From: Methylomonas koyamae
GTDB taxonomy: Bacteria; Pseudomonadota; Gammaproteobacteria; Methylococcales; Methylomonadaceae
NCBI RefSeq assembly: GCF_001644025.1
Contig: NZ_LUUK01000162.1
Location: 1 to 45,196, forward strand
Reading direction: 5' to 3'
DNA length: 45,196 nt
Numbering within the stretch: the first letter of the stretch is position 1; each line of letters begins with the position of its first letter. Shown in pieces: positions 25,307 to 34,469 of this stretch. The notes beneath the pieces are model-generated. The model was not told where the DNA came from. It searched no databases and worked only from the letters and a program-made list of their open reading frames with translations. The translations under genes were made by a program, and so were the position numbers.

Positions 25307-25963
25307 ATGTCATCGTTAAAAGACCAACTAACCACCCGTATCGCGGCCTATGATCACTGGGCCTCTCGTCGTCAATATGGGCCAGATGGTCACAATGACC
25401 GTAGTTTATGGGTCCTTGCTTGTATGGACGAGCGTCTACCCGTTGATGAAGCCCTCGGAATCAAGGTGGATTCGCCGGTCGGCGGTGGTGATGCCCACTG
25501 TTTCCGTAATGCGGGAGGGATTGTCACCGATGATGCAATCCGTTCAGCGATGCTGACCTGCAATTTTTTTGGCACCAAGGAAATTGTCATCGTTCAGCAT
25601 ACCCAATGCGGCATGCTTTCCGCTAACGCGAACGATTTGGAAAAGATGCTTCGTGCTAGAGGGGTCGATATTGATTCGTTAACGCTAGACCCGACTTTAT
25701 CAGAACTTAAACTCGATAAAGGCGCCTTCGCTAAATGGATTGGCATGATGGATGATGTTGACGAAACCTGCATTAAAACCGTTGAAACATTCCGTAACCA
25801 TCCATTAATTCCGAAAGATGTATTAATTAGCGGTTGGGTATGGGAAGTCGAGACTCGCCGTCTGCGTGCTCCAACTTTTGATGCGCAAAAACGGGCTCGC
25901 ACTGATGTCACCGCTGCTCAATTCGGTGTTACCGCCAAGCAGCCTTCTCGCTGGTCAGCCTAA
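25307..25963 (+). CDS. Beta-carbonic-anhydrase-like hydrolase (possibly COS hydrolase type)
   Basis: The protein has 218 residues from the second ATG, chosen because AGGAG ends 6 bases before it, whereas it touches the first ATG (25301). Zinc ligands of the beta class are visible: Cys39 in CMDER, His98 and Cys101 in HTQCGM, with the Asp41-Arg43 dyad and RNAGG at 67-71. The short form with CMDER resembles clade D enzymes, which include carbonyl sulfide hydrolase as well as carbonic anhydrases. Substrate cannot be decided from sequence. A zinc-ribbon protein and a ZIP metal transporter follow, which fits a zinc enzyme. Cytoplasmic. Confidence 0.85.
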   Translation: MSSLKDQLTTRIAAYDHWASRRQYGPDGHNDRSLWVLACMDERLPVDEALGIKVDSPVGGGDAHCFRNAGGIVTDDAIRSAMLTCNFFGTKEIVIVQHTQCGMLSANANDLEKMLRARGVDIDSLTLDPTLSELKLDKGAFAKWIGMMDDVDETCIKTVETFRNHPLIPKDVLISGWVWEVETRRLRAPTFDAQKRARTDVTAAQFGVTAKQPSRWSA

Positions 25964-26009
25964 CCCTGATTGGGAAAATAACTGATCTGCTTCAATCTCG
26001 GAGCACTTT

Positions 26010-26027
26010 CCCGGGCGCAAGCCCGGG
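26010..26027 (+). terminator. Stem-loop with GCAA tetraloop
   Basis: CCCGGGC-GCAA-GCCCGGG is a perfect 7-bp GC stem closed by a GNRA tetraloop in the gap between the hydrolase and zinc-ribbon genes. No T-run follows, so it may attenuate or stabilise the upstream message rather than end transcription. Confidence 0.45.
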
Positions 26028-26084
26028 ATCGATCAAAACCCCATGCGTACTTTTTAACGTCTTAAATATTAGAGGTAATGTTCT

Positions 26085-26372
26085 ATGCCAACCTATGATT
26101 ACCATTGCGGAAACTGCGGCTCTGATTTGGAATTTCGTCATTCCGTCAACAGTAATGCACCCGAATGCCCCCAATGCGGCGGCATCATGGAAAAAAGAAT
26201 TTTATCGGCGCCTGCCGTTCACGGTTACATGGCTGTAGGCAGAAACCAAGCAATGGCTTCGCTTCAACGCCCACTCGAAGAGGCTAGTCATCGTCATGGT
26301 CCAGGATGTGGATGCTGCGGGGGACATCACCACGCAACTACCAGCACGGCATCCTCTCCATCTGCCGCTTGA
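26085..26372 (+). CDS. FmdB-family zinc ribbon protein
   Basis: The 95-residue protein begins with the characteristic FmdB N-terminus MPTYDYHCGNCG, followed by CPQCGG, giving a four-cysteine zinc ribbon. The C-terminal tail is rich in His, Cys and Gly (HRHGPGCGCCGGHHH), which suggests additional metal binding. FmdB was described as a regulatory protein near formamidase/acetamidase genes; its actual function is unclear. It lies 52 bases before the ZIP transporter start. Confidence 0.9.
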   Translation: MPTYDYHCGNCGSDLEFRHSVNSNAPECPQCGGIMEKRILSAPAVHGYMAVGRNQAMASLQRPLEEASHRHGPGCGCCGGHHHATTSTASSPSAA

Positions 26373-26424
26373 TGCGGCGTCTGGATCTCATCGCTGGTTC
26401 GAGAATAATTCAGGCCAACCTCTC

Positions 26425-27324
26425 ATGAGCACACTTGTTTGGATCATCATTTTCACCCTCACTGGAGGCCTGCTCAGCGTCGGCGCGGCAGGCTTATTTT
26501 TACTGATTCCAAATCGCTACCACCCACGAATCTTACCTCATGGGCTTAGTTTCGCCGTTGGGGCCTTGTTGAGCGTCGCTTTTTTGGATCTCCTGCCGGA
26601 TGCACTACGCACTGCCGGCGAAAAGCATGCACAAAGCTTATTGGCTACGGTTTTGGCTGGCATAATCGGTTTCTTCCTATTGGAAAAATTGCTGCTTTGG
26701 CGCCACTGTCATGCTGGCAATTGCGTTGCTCATAACAGGGGACGTTCCCATCGGTCGGCTGGTCCCCTGATTATTTTGGGCGACGCCATCCACAACTTTG
26801 TCGATGGCGTCCTCATCGCGGCGGCTTTCCTTACGGATACACATCTGGGGATCATTACTAGCATTGCGGTAACAGCTCATGAGATCCCACAGGAAATAGG
26901 TGACTTTGCTATTCTGATTGAAAGCGGTTACAGCCGTACCAACGCATTACGCTATAACCTGATGTCCAGTCTATCCACACTGGTCGGAGGAGTACTGGCC
27001 TATTTCAGTCTGGCAAATCTGCATGAAATGTTGCCCTACATATTGGCCTTAGCCGCATCAAGCTTTTTATATGTTGCCATAGCCGATCTTATCCCTAGTC
27101 TCCATCAACGTAGCGCTACAGCAAAACAACCGGCATTTCAGCAAATTGGCCTCATTACGTTCAGTATTTTTCTGGTGTATTGGATTCATGGACAAGCCGA
27201 GGCTTTCCATGATCGACAAGGGGCGGTTGAGACTAAAACGACACGACCGCTAGAATCTGGACCTGTGTTGGAAGCAAAAATAGCCCATGCTCCACTAGGC
27301 GAAAATGAAAAATACCGTATTTGA
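26425..27324 (+). CDS. ZIP-family metal transporter
   Basis: 299 residues from the chosen ATG with about eight membrane segments. The two ZIP metal-site helices are clear: DAIHNFVDGVLIAAAF and VTAHEIPQEIGDFAIL. A His/Arg-rich cytoplasmic loop (WRHCHAGNCVAHNRGRSHRS) lies between TM3 and TM4. ZIP proteins import zinc or related divalent metals, which suits the zinc-dependent hydrolase upstream. The frame is open further upstream (26296), but that part overlaps the FmdB gene and is not hydrophobic. Confidence 0.9.
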   Translation: MSTLVWIIIFTLTGGLLSVGAAGLFLLIPNRYHPRILPHGLSFAVGALLSVAFLDLLPDALRTAGEKHAQSLLATVLAGIIGFFLLEKLLLWRHCHAGNCVAHNRGRSHRSAGPLIILGDAIHNFVDGVLIAAAFLTDTHLGIITSIAVTAHEIPQEIGDFAILIESGYSRTNALRYNLMSSLSTLVGGVLAYFSLANLHEMLPYILALAASSFLYVAIADLIPSLHQRSATAKQPAFQQIGLITFSIFLVYWIHGQAEAFHDRQGAVETKTTRPLESGPVLEAKIAHAPLGENEKYRI

Positions 27325-28403
27325 TGGCAATGAAATATTTCTTTATTTTTCCGATTTTAATTTGTTCAACTTTAACTCCTTGTGCAGCCATGCCGACTTC
27401 AGACGAGGTTTTAAAGCTCATTGGCCTGCATAGTGATCAACTATCAAAATTAAATAGTGGAGAACCCATCTCACAAGAAATAAGCGAAGGAAACGAAAAG
27501 GAATTGGCGACCATTACTGCAATTTACCTAGAATACCCTTTGCAGTCGGTGACTGAATTTATTAAAAATAATTATATTTCCGTCATGCATGGCGACGTTT
27601 TGGCCCACGGCAGAATTCCAGAAAATGCGAGCACAGATACATTTAAAGCGTTTTATTTTCACGAAGCGCAGACCTCTGAAGCGTTGGCCTTATTAAACGC
27701 CGAGCCTGGCGATCACCTTAATTTGTCAGCAAGTGAAATAGAAGAGTTATCTGAAATCCGGAAAAAGCAACACGACGCTAAGCAGCAAGATCTGCTCTTT
27801 TCGATCTCCAAAGTCTATCAAAAAATACTTTACAACCGCTGGCGTCAGTACAAAGATCATGGTATCGAGGGTATTTCGGAATATTCCAGAGAAGATGAAA
27901 ACGTCAAACCAGGCCTGGAATTAAAAGGTGCCTTGAAAAGTTGCAAAGTTTTATCAGGTTTATTTGCCGATTTATTCAATGATTTAAACAATTATCCTAA
28001 TCATTTTTCCTTAGGCGTTGAAGAAAGTTACTACTGGTTAAATCGAGCCCTAGAAGATAGACAGACCGCTATATTGGGACATCATGTTTTTCAAGAAACA
28101 AGTTTGGGGGTAATCGTTGTTGATAGGCAATTTTATGTTAGCCATTCTTATAATACTACCCACGATATACTAGGTGTGGTGCCTTACTTGAACGGAACCT
28201 TGATCTTTCATGCGGTCCGTACGTCTACCGATCAGGTTTTAGGCGCTGGTTCGATAATACGACATAGTTTGGGGAGAAAATTTCTAAAGGCAGAATTGCT
28301 CCATCGATTATTGAAGCTCAAACAGTCCGTAGAACGCGATCAAAGAACTGAAGATAACAGATTTCAAACAAACCTTTGGTTTTTTGCGGATTATTCAGCA
28401 TAG
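27324..28403 (+). CDS. Exported protein of unknown function
   Basis: 359 residues. The ATG overlaps the ZIP stop (TGATG), so translation is coupled; a second ATG follows two codons later. A signal peptide (MKYFFIFPILICSTLTPCAA) precedes a soluble mature domain. No known motif is recognised; the middle includes HEAQTSEALALLNAEPGDHLNLS and a late segment GVVPYLNGTLIFHAVRTSTDQV that looks like an enzyme-type beta core. Probably periplasmic and functionally linked to the metal or sulfur genes around it. Confidence 0.7.
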   Translation: MAMKYFFIFPILICSTLTPCAAMPTSDEVLKLIGLHSDQLSKLNSGEPISQEISEGNEKELATITAIYLEYPLQSVTEFIKNNYISVMHGDVLAHGRIPENASTDTFKAFYFHEAQTSEALALLNAEPGDHLNLSASEIEELSEIRKKQHDAKQQDLLFSISKVYQKILYNRWRQYKDHGIEGISEYSREDENVKPGLELKGALKSCKVLSGLFADLFNDLNNYPNHFSLGVEESYYWLNRALEDRQTAILGHHVFQETSLGVIVVDRQFYVSHSYNTTHDILGVVPYLNGTLIFHAVRTSTDQVLGAGSIIRHSLGRKFLKAELLHRLLKLKQSVERDQRTEDNRFQTNLWFFADYSA

Positions 28404-28499
28404 AAAGATGGATGCCTTGGTCAAGCCCATTTGAGCCCACAAAGTTAAAATGCCCTCTTTTAGATTAGTTGTTCAGGCACAACCCCAGGAGCTTAATGT

Positions 28500-30077
28500 A
28501 TGTCCGACACCTTATTGCCCGAACTAAGTGCCATATCTTTCCTACAGATGTTTATTACCCAAAGCGTCAAACTGGCGGGGCAATACAACAGTGAAAGAGG
28601 GACGGCCAATCATATCCAAGACTTAGGATTGACTGCCAGCAGTTATCTTGAAGCCCATGCCCGCCGTCAATTAGGATTGCCCGGTAAAATCACCCCCGAA
28701 CAATATGTGTCGATCATTACACATATCAAGAAACAAATTGGCGGAAGCTTCTCCCCGGTTCCAAGTGACTCGGCAGGCTGCTTATGCGTGGAAAACTTCC
28801 ATTGCCCATTTGGCGAGAGCGTTAAGGAGGCACCTGAGCTGTGTCGCACCACCGCTTCGGTATTTGGTGGCATTGCGGCCCGAAATTTCGGCTATGCAAA
28901 GGTAGTACTCAACAAGCGCATTGCCACCGGTGACGGGAAGTGCGAAGTTACGATCTACACCGATCGTGAAGCCGCCCTGATTGAAGAAGGTGACGAATAT
29001 TTCAACGAAGGCGGCATGATTGTTTCGCGCTCAGCCATTGCCGAGGTCGCCGCGCGCGTTTCGGAAAAAATGGCTCAAACATGGAATCCAAAGGCTGTTT
29101 CGGGTCAGAAGCGCGGATTGGATCGGCCGGAGCTAATCGCCGAATCCGAGGTGATGCGCGAAGCGTTGCAAGCAGTGGAATTGGTTGCCCCCACTTCGGC
29201 TAATGTGCTGATTAACGGCGAGACCGGTGTTGGCAAAGAAGTAATCGCGCGAGCCATTCATGCGCTGAGTAATCGTAGCGAACATAAGTTTGTAGCGGTT
29301 AATTGTGGCGCCATTCCGGAAAGCCTGCTCGAAAGTGCCTTATTCGGCCACGAAAAAGGCGCTTTTACCGGAGCGCACGATCTCAGGCGCGGTTTTTTTG
29401 AGCGAGCAGAAGGCGGCACCCTTTTTCTCGACGAAATTGATAGCTTGCCGCTCCTCTCTCAAGCCAATCTTCTTCGTGTCCTCCAGGAAGGCGAATTCGA
29501 GCGAGTCGGCGGTGTGCAGGTTCTGCATAGCAACGTTCGTATCATCACCGCCTCGAACCGCCCCTTGCTCGAACTGGTCGACCAGGGGAGATTCCGCAAG
29601 GATCTGTATTATCGGCTTAACGTCGTTACCATCCGCATATCGCCTTTGAGGGAACGTCGCGAAGATATTACTGCATTAGTCAATTATCTGTTGAAACAAA
29701 TAGCCCATCGTTATGGCAAGCCGCCGAAGGTTTTGAATAACGAAGCCTGGCAGCAGATCATGGCCTATGAATGGCCGGGAAATGTTAGGGAGCTGGAGAA
29801 TGCACTGGAACGTGCATTTTTGTTTTCGCCCGGACAAATCATCATCAAGGTCGGCGTAGACGTAAGTCCTGACGGTGGTGTTTTGAGGGACGAGAGAAAC
29901 CTACGCGGCAAAAAACGGTTGGCCGCTAGCCAAGTTGAGACGAAAACCTTACAAGACGCCTTAGCCAAACACAACGGCAATGTCACTGCGGTAGCCAATG
30001 AGATCGGCATAAGTCGCCGCGCTGTACACCAGAAGTTGAAACACTACAACATCGATGCAGGAGTTTTTCGGAAGTGA
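28500..30077 (+). CDS. Sigma54-dependent activator with cysteine-rich sensor domain
   Basis: The 525-residue protein has an N-terminal sensor (about 1-195) of the methanogen-output/V4R-like type with Cys94, Cys96, Cys102, Cys115 and Cys148, which could bind a metal or cofactor. Next comes the AAA+ domain with Walker A GETGVGKE (240-247), GAFTGA (287-292) and Walker B LFLDEID (308-314), then a Fis-type helix-turn-helix at the C-terminus (VTAVANEIGISRRAVHQKL). It activates transcription from sigma54 promoters. No receiver domain is present, so it probably senses a ligand directly. Targets are likely the neighbouring operons, but no clear -24/-12 promoter was found by eye. Confidence 0.92.
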   Translation: MSDTLLPELSAISFLQMFITQSVKLAGQYNSERGTANHIQDLGLTASSYLEAHARRQLGLPGKITPEQYVSIITHIKKQIGGSFSPVPSDSAGCLCVENFHCPFGESVKEAPELCRTTASVFGGIAARNFGYAKVVLNKRIATGDGKCEVTIYTDREAALIEEGDEYFNEGGMIVSRSAIAEVAARVSEKMAQTWNPKAVSGQKRGLDRPELIAESEVMREALQAVELVAPTSANVLINGETGVGKEVIARAIHALSNRSEHKFVAVNCGAIPESLLESALFGHEKGAFTGAHDLRRGFFERAEGGTLFLDEIDSLPLLSQANLLRVLQEGEFERVGGVQVLHSNVRIITASNRPLLELVDQGRFRKDLYYRLNVVTIRISPLRERREDITALVNYLLKQIAHRYGKPPKVLNNEAWQQIMAYEWPGNVRELENALERAFLFSPGQIIIKVGVDVSPDGGVLRDERNLRGKKRLAASQVETKTLQDALAKHNGNVTAVANEIGISRRAVHQKLKHYNIDAGVFRK

Positions 30078-30124
30078 TAAATGTCACTATCGTTCACCAC
30101 AACCTTATCAGAGAGACCAATCGT

Positions 30125-30523
30125 ATGAAACATCTTAGCCACACTATTTATTTAGCTTCTATATTGGGCTTTTACCTTTTGATGAATTCTGCAGTCAATG
30201 CCGATGAATCATCAGCAAAATTTTCGCGCGAACTGTTATTGAAAAAATACGTTTCACTTCCAGCTAAGGAAATTGATACTAATGTTATACGGGTGCGATT
30301 TCCCAAAGGCTACAAGACACCATTGCATACTCATGAAGGCCCAGGACCGCGCTATGTACTCAGAGGAAGATTGAAAATTGAGGATAGCGGTCAAAGCAAT
30401 GTTTTCGGTCCAGGTGAAGTGTTTTGGGAAACCGGTGCTGAAATGACGGTAGAGAATATCGGAAAAAGCGAAGCTGAAATTATTATATTTGAGATGGCTT
30501 CCGCTAAGATTGACGCACATTAA
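30125..30523 (+). CDS. Exported cupin-domain protein
   Basis: 132 residues from the chosen ATG, which starts a good signal peptide (MKHLSHTIYLASILGFYLLM). The mature part is a single small cupin: motif 1 TPLHTHEGPGPRYVLRGRLKI and motif 2 FGPGEVFWETGAEMTVEN. The frame is open up to 30074, overlapping the activator stop, but that extension would destroy the signal peptide. Likely periplasmic; small cupins bind metals and modify or sense small molecules. Confidence 0.8.
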   Translation: MKHLSHTIYLASILGFYLLMNSAVNADESSAKFSRELLLKKYVSLPAKEIDTNVIRVRFPKGYKTPLHTHEGPGPRYVLRGRLKIEDSGQSNVFGPGEVFWETGAEMTVENIGKSEAEIIIFEMASAKIDAH

Positions 30524-30559
30524 CAGCTTAAAAAATGGTTTTGATAGAGGTAGATTAAT

Positions 30560-30841
30560 ATGAACGAGAAAAGCGTTTTACAGCCTTTATCAGCAGCACG
30601 GATAAGTGATCAACGGGCTCAGAATTTTTGGTCTGGATTTCTCTGCCAAAACGTATTCGGTTTTCGTGAACGGCGCTTCGTTGGGAACTTTCGGATTCAA
30701 GAGCAACGTGATATATACATCCTGAGGCGCGGCAGTCTTTTCCCAAGTCGAATTCATGATTCGCCGCACCTTTCGACGCGGCAATATGCTCGGACAGTTG
30801 AGCATTGGCTGACATCGATTGCTCTTGATTCGGTTGCCTAG
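30560..30841 (+). CDS. Doubtful 93-codon ORF
   Basis: It starts 37 bases after the cupin gene with GAGG nine bases before the ATG. The composition is unlike a normal folded protein and the ORF runs into the pseudogene on the other strand. The minus strand here is also open (30590-30985). It may be a gene start truncated by rearrangement. Confidence 0.25.
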   Translation: MNEKSVLQPLSAARISDQRAQNFWSGFLCQNVFGFRERRFVGNFRIQEQRDIYILRRGSLFPSRIHDSPHLSTRQYARTVEHWLTSIALDSVA

Positions 30842-30844
30842 CAG

Positions 30845-31215
30845 TCCCCAGCCACCGAAGAACTTCTTATCGTCTGAACTGAATGACCAACACATGTCTT
30901 CACCGGCGGTATTAATGGTGTCGCCAAGGATCAGAGTGCTCTTGTCATTCACCCTTGGGATTTTGGTAAGAAATTCATTCATCATGACCGGCCTCCGCGC
31001 AAGCTTATATTAGTGCGCATGCTGGTAATCACCGGATTCTTGCGATCTTTCGACAATCCGGTCCAATGCAAATAACCGCGGAACGGGGAGTTGATACGTG
31101 AACCCAGGCTTTGCGGTTTCTGCCAAGTGCCGTTTTTCTTTTCGACTTTCCAGATACGCAGTCCTGAGTCACGCCGGACCGCTGATAACTGAAACAAATA
31201 GTGTTGCCAGGCGCT
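30845..31215 (-). pseudogene. Broken second copy of the PD40 propeller gene
   Basis: In shifting minus-strand frames the translation repeats stretches of the intact protein encoded at 32447-33511: FSYQRSGVTQD, IWKVEKKNGTWQKPQSLGSR, INSPFRGYLHWTGLSKD, ILGDTINTAGEDMCWSF, KKFFGGWG. At least two frame changes interrupt it. Both ends are missing and foreign sequence follows GGWG. It marks a partial duplication at the operon edge. Confidence 0.9.
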
Positions 31216-31274
31216 TCGATGCGGCCCAGCCGACGCTTCGGTATTACATGGGGGGCGGCCACACAATCAGAAAA

Positions 31275-32348
31275 TTAAAGCCTGGCTTCCAGCACTAAAT
31301 TAGTAGGCGTAGTTGCGGCGCGTCTGACTTGGCTAAAACCAGCCGCATTCAGCACTTCCGTGAGCTGTTTTTGCCCCGCTTGTGCACCCAAGCCCAAGCC
31401 GACTTCCTGCGATTTAGATGCGGGTACGCAGACCATGGTAGAGAATGAGTAGTAAATTTGTCCCAACGGATGCAGGTTCTCTTCCAGGCTATCGCCGGCG
31501 AATGGTTCGACAAGCATAAAAGTCCCGCCTTCGGCCAGAGTACCGGCAACATGTGTCGCCGCTCCGATCGGATCACCCATGTCGTGCAAGGCGTCGAAGA
31601 TCGTCACCAGATCGTAGTTTTTGCCTGGATATTCTTTTGCCGTCACTACCTCGAAAATGGTGTTGCTGGCGACGCCGGCGGCGCGCGCGCTTTCGCGGGC
31701 ATGTTCGATCGACGGTTCGTGAAAATCGAAGCCGTGGAACGTCGAATTCGGGAAAGCTTTGGCCATCAGGATGGTCGACGAGCCATGTCCACAGCCGACA
31801 TCGGCGACGCGGGCGCCGGCTTCGAGTTTTTCTCGCACGCCGTTCAGCGCCGGCAGCCAGTGGTCGATTAAGTTCATCGCATACATCGGCCGGAAAAAGC
31901 GCTCGGTGCCGCAGAACAGACAAGGGCTGTGGTCGCGCCAAGGCAATCCTTTACCGGAACGGAAAACCTCGGTCAACTTTGGCTCGTCGATATACACCGA
32001 CATCACCGCCTGAAAAAATCCCTGCATGCAGGCTGGATGGCCTTCGGCTGCAAAAATGACTGATTGTTCCGGCGACAGCGAAAACTTTCCGGACGTGGCA
32101 TCGTAATTGACGTAGCCTGCGGCGGCATTGGCGGAAAGCCATTCACGCAGATAGCGTTCGTCCATGCCGGTATTGTTGGCCAGTTCCTGGCTGCTAGCCG
32201 GACTAATTTCCAGTAGCGCGCTGTACAAATCGAGCTTGTCGCCAATATACGCCATCAACAGCCCCATGGAACCGGCGACGTCATTCATCACTTTGCCTTG
32301 GAGTTGTTCCAACTTGCCGGTATCGACTTCATTCAAATGCAATGTCAT
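31275..32348 (-). CDS. Class I SAM methyltransferase with N-terminal winged helix
   Basis: The 357-residue protein has an N-terminal dimerisation/winged-helix region (about 20-100; MGLLMAYIGDKLDLYSALLE, LANNTGMDERYLREWL) as in Rv2258c-type and O-methyltransferase-like enzymes. The SAM-binding motif is VADVGCGHGSS (about residue 180), with GFDFHEPSIEHAR as motif II and DALHDMGDP as motif IV. The ATG follows AGGA by 6 bases. Last gene of a leftward cluster with two other methyltransferases; substrate unknown, possibly a toxic metalloid, thiol or halide. Confidence 0.85.
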   Translation of the reverse strand: MTLHLNEVDTGKLEQLQGKVMNDVAGSMGLLMAYIGDKLDLYSALLEISPASSQELANNTGMDERYLREWLSANAAAGYVNYDATSGKFSLSPEQSVIFAAEGHPACMQGFFQAVMSVYIDEPKLTEVFRSGKGLPWRDHSPCLFCGTERFFRPMYAMNLIDHWLPALNGVREKLEAGARVADVGCGHGSSTILMAKAFPNSTFHGFDFHEPSIEHARESARAAGVASNTIFEVVTAKEYPGKNYDLVTIFDALHDMGDPIGAATHVAGTLAEGGTFMLVEPFAGDSLEENLHPLGQIYYSFSTMVCVPASKSQEVGLGLGAQAGQKQLTEVLNAAGFSQVRRAATTPTNLVLEARL

Positions 32349-32446
32349 GTATTGTCCTGCGGATGTGTAGTGTCAGGCACCTCAATTCACTGAATCCGAG
32401 ATGCGTCCAGAATGCTGAAGTGTCTTCTTTTCGCAGAACTTAGCGC

Positions 32447-33511
32447 CTATTTAATACTGCTGACTGTCGCCTTGTTTTTGGCCATCAGGTTTGGCGGCGG
32501 GCCAATAGGATCGAAATTTTTCAGCAACGGGACATCGTCCTTGTTGATCCATAGCACGTCCATGTTGTATGAACCTTGAGGCCCCCAGCCACCAAAAAAC
32601 TTCTTGCCGTCCGGTGTGAATGACCAGCACATGTCTTCACCGGAGGTATTGATGGTGTCGCCGAGGTTCAATGGCTCTTGCCATTCACCCTTGGTGTTTT
32701 GGTGAGAAATCCATTCATCATGGCCGCCACGCGAGCCCATGTCGGTGCGTGTGCTGGTGATGATCAGGCTTTTGCCGTCCTTCGACAACCCTGTCCAATG
32801 CAAATGGTCGCGGTACGGTGAGTTGATTCTTGATCCCAGGCTTTGCGGTTTTTGCCATTTACCGTTTTTCTTTTCGACTTTCCAAATATCGCTGTCTTGG
32901 GTCACGCCCGGTTGCTGATAACTGAAATAGATCAGACTATCCGAGGCGATGATTGGGCAATGTTCTTCACCTGTCGGAGTGTTTAAGTGAGGTAACTCGG
33001 GTACATCATTCCAACTTTTGGCTTGTTGCCATACCCCGTTGATTTTTTGTACCACATACAGATCGCCAGTTGAAAAATTACCGGGTTGATAGCGGGTAAA
33101 ATAAATCGCGTTGCCGTCGTCGGACAGACTGGGTTCCAGTTCCCACGCTTCAGTATTTATGTTCGGGCCGACTTTGGGGTCGATGTCCGGCCCCAAATGA
33201 ATCGGCGTTTGCCAAACACCATTGACGTTGTGCGCCATCCAGATGTCAAAGCTGTAAGGATTGCCTTTTGACTCGATGCTGCCAGGACGCGTGGAAACGA
33301 ACAACACCGTTTTGCCGTCGGCACTGTAGGTCATTTCGAATTCAGCTGCGTCCGAGTTGATCGGTGCACCTATGCTTTTGGCCAAAGAAGGCGCTTGGGC
33401 GTTTGCGCCGGATGGCATATCCATGCCGGGCATAGCATACGATGCACTCTGTCCTAACAGCAGCGCGAACCCAACGAAACGAAGATTGAGCTTCAATGAT
33501 TTTGTTTTCAT
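32447..33511 (-). CDS. Exported PD40/WD40-like beta-propeller protein
   Basis: 354 residues with a signal peptide ending near SYA, followed by a Met-rich stretch (MPGMDMPSG). The body contains several PD40 (TolB-type) repeats with patterns such as FEMTYSADGKTVLFVSTR, WELEPSLSDDGNAIYFTR and MCWSFTPDGKKFFGGW. Presumably periplasmic. It sits between methyltransferase genes; a broken paralogous copy lies at 30845-31215. The Met-rich start could bind copper, but that is inference. Confidence 0.85.
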   Translation of the reverse strand: MKTKSLKLNLRFVGFALLLGQSASYAMPGMDMPSGANAQAPSLAKSIGAPINSDAAEFEMTYSADGKTVLFVSTRPGSIESKGNPYSFDIWMAHNVNGVWQTPIHLGPDIDPKVGPNINTEAWELEPSLSDDGNAIYFTRYQPGNFSTGDLYVVQKINGVWQQAKSWNDVPELPHLNTPTGEEHCPIIASDSLIYFSYQQPGVTQDSDIWKVEKKNGKWQKPQSLGSRINSPYRDHLHWTGLSKDGKSLIITSTRTDMGSRGGHDEWISHQNTKGEWQEPLNLGDTINTSGEDMCWSFTPDGKKFFGGWGPQGSYNMDVLWINKDDVPLLKNFDPIGPPPNLMAKNKATVSSIK

Positions 33512-33570
33512 AACGTGTGTCTCATAGGTTTTCTGGATCGATCAAAAGTGAATGTTGTTGTTTGCTGAGA

Positions 33571-34371
33571 TCAAACCTTGGGCTTTTCTGTTTCGAAAAG
33601 AATTGCTTGCATCGGATAGCGCGTCGGACTGGAACCGAACTCCTTTTTGAAGGCATCCGACAGTTCTTTTACGATTTCCTCGGGATCGACATCGCCTCGA
33701 TCTCTGATTTCAAAGATCACTGGCGTGTACACTAAAGCCCGGGCAAAGGCCGTTACATCAAGAATATCGTAGACGTGACGCTGTACAGAGATGACAATCG
33801 GATCAAAGCCAATTTGAATCAACTGTTCCTTGAGCGGATCGATTTGATGACAGGAAACCGGATCGAATAAAAACTGAGGAGTATCCGACGGAAAATATTG
33901 TTTGAGCACTTCAAAGCTCAAGCTCGCAAAGGGGTTGTAGCGTTCGGAGTCCCACACTCGGAATAGGTATCGACCGCCCGGCTTCAAGGTCCGGTAAACC
34001 TCACGAAACCCTTTGTCCCGGTCGAAAAACATGATGCCAAATTGGCAAATTACAGCATCAAAGGCCTCGTCATTAAACGGTAATGCCGTGGCGTCGGCGT
34101 TTTGAAACACTACTTGTTCGCCGGGCTGAAACTTTTGCCGCGCTACATCCATCATCGAGTCGCTAATGTCGATGGCGGTCAAGCGAGCTTCTTTCTTCAA
34201 CAAGGTGCGCAAGTGACGCGTGACGATGCCAGTGCCGGCCGCGATTTCCAGCACGTCGGTCGGCGTTTGTTCGGCGATGCGTCTTGCGGTATCAGCGCCG
34301 TAATGCTCGAACAGTACAGGGCCAAGATCGTGGTCATACGGTATGACAACCTCATCAACGTAACCAGACAT
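33571..34371 (-). CDS. Class I SAM methyltransferase (UbiE-like)
   Basis: 266 residues from the chosen ATG. SAM motif VLEIAAGTGIVTRHL, acidic motif II (LTAIDISDSMMDVAR), motif III NADATALPF and DAVICQFGIMFF, then the post-core RTLKPGGRYLF. The start at 34371 is chosen because AAGGA lies 8 bases before it; the ATG at 34377 is only 2 bases from it. The upstream methyltransferase gene has the same arrangement. Confidence 0.88.
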   Translation of the reverse strand: MSGYVDEVVIPYDHDLGPVLFEHYGADTARRIAEQTPTDVLEIAAGTGIVTRHLRTLLKKEARLTAIDISDSMMDVARQKFQPGEQVVFQNADATALPFNDEAFDAVICQFGIMFFDRDKGFREVYRTLKPGGRYLFRVWDSERYNPFASLSFEVLKQYFPSDTPQFLFDPVSCHQIDPLKEQLIQIGFDPIVISVQRHVYDILDVTAFARALVYTPVIFEIRDRGDVDPEEIVKELSDAFKKEFGSSPTRYPMQAILFETEKPKV

Positions 34372-34469
34372 AGTCATTTTCCTTTGCAATCAATAACGGG
34401 AATTTTTAAAAAGATAACCAGTAGCACTGCGGCCCTTCACCTTCGATTTATTGCAGAGAGGATCTCCGC

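Noticed and set aside
31553..32059. 168-codon plus-strand ORF and other long frames over the methyltransferase gene
   Set aside because: High-GC shadow of the methyltransferase gene; arginine/serine-rich translation without domain features.
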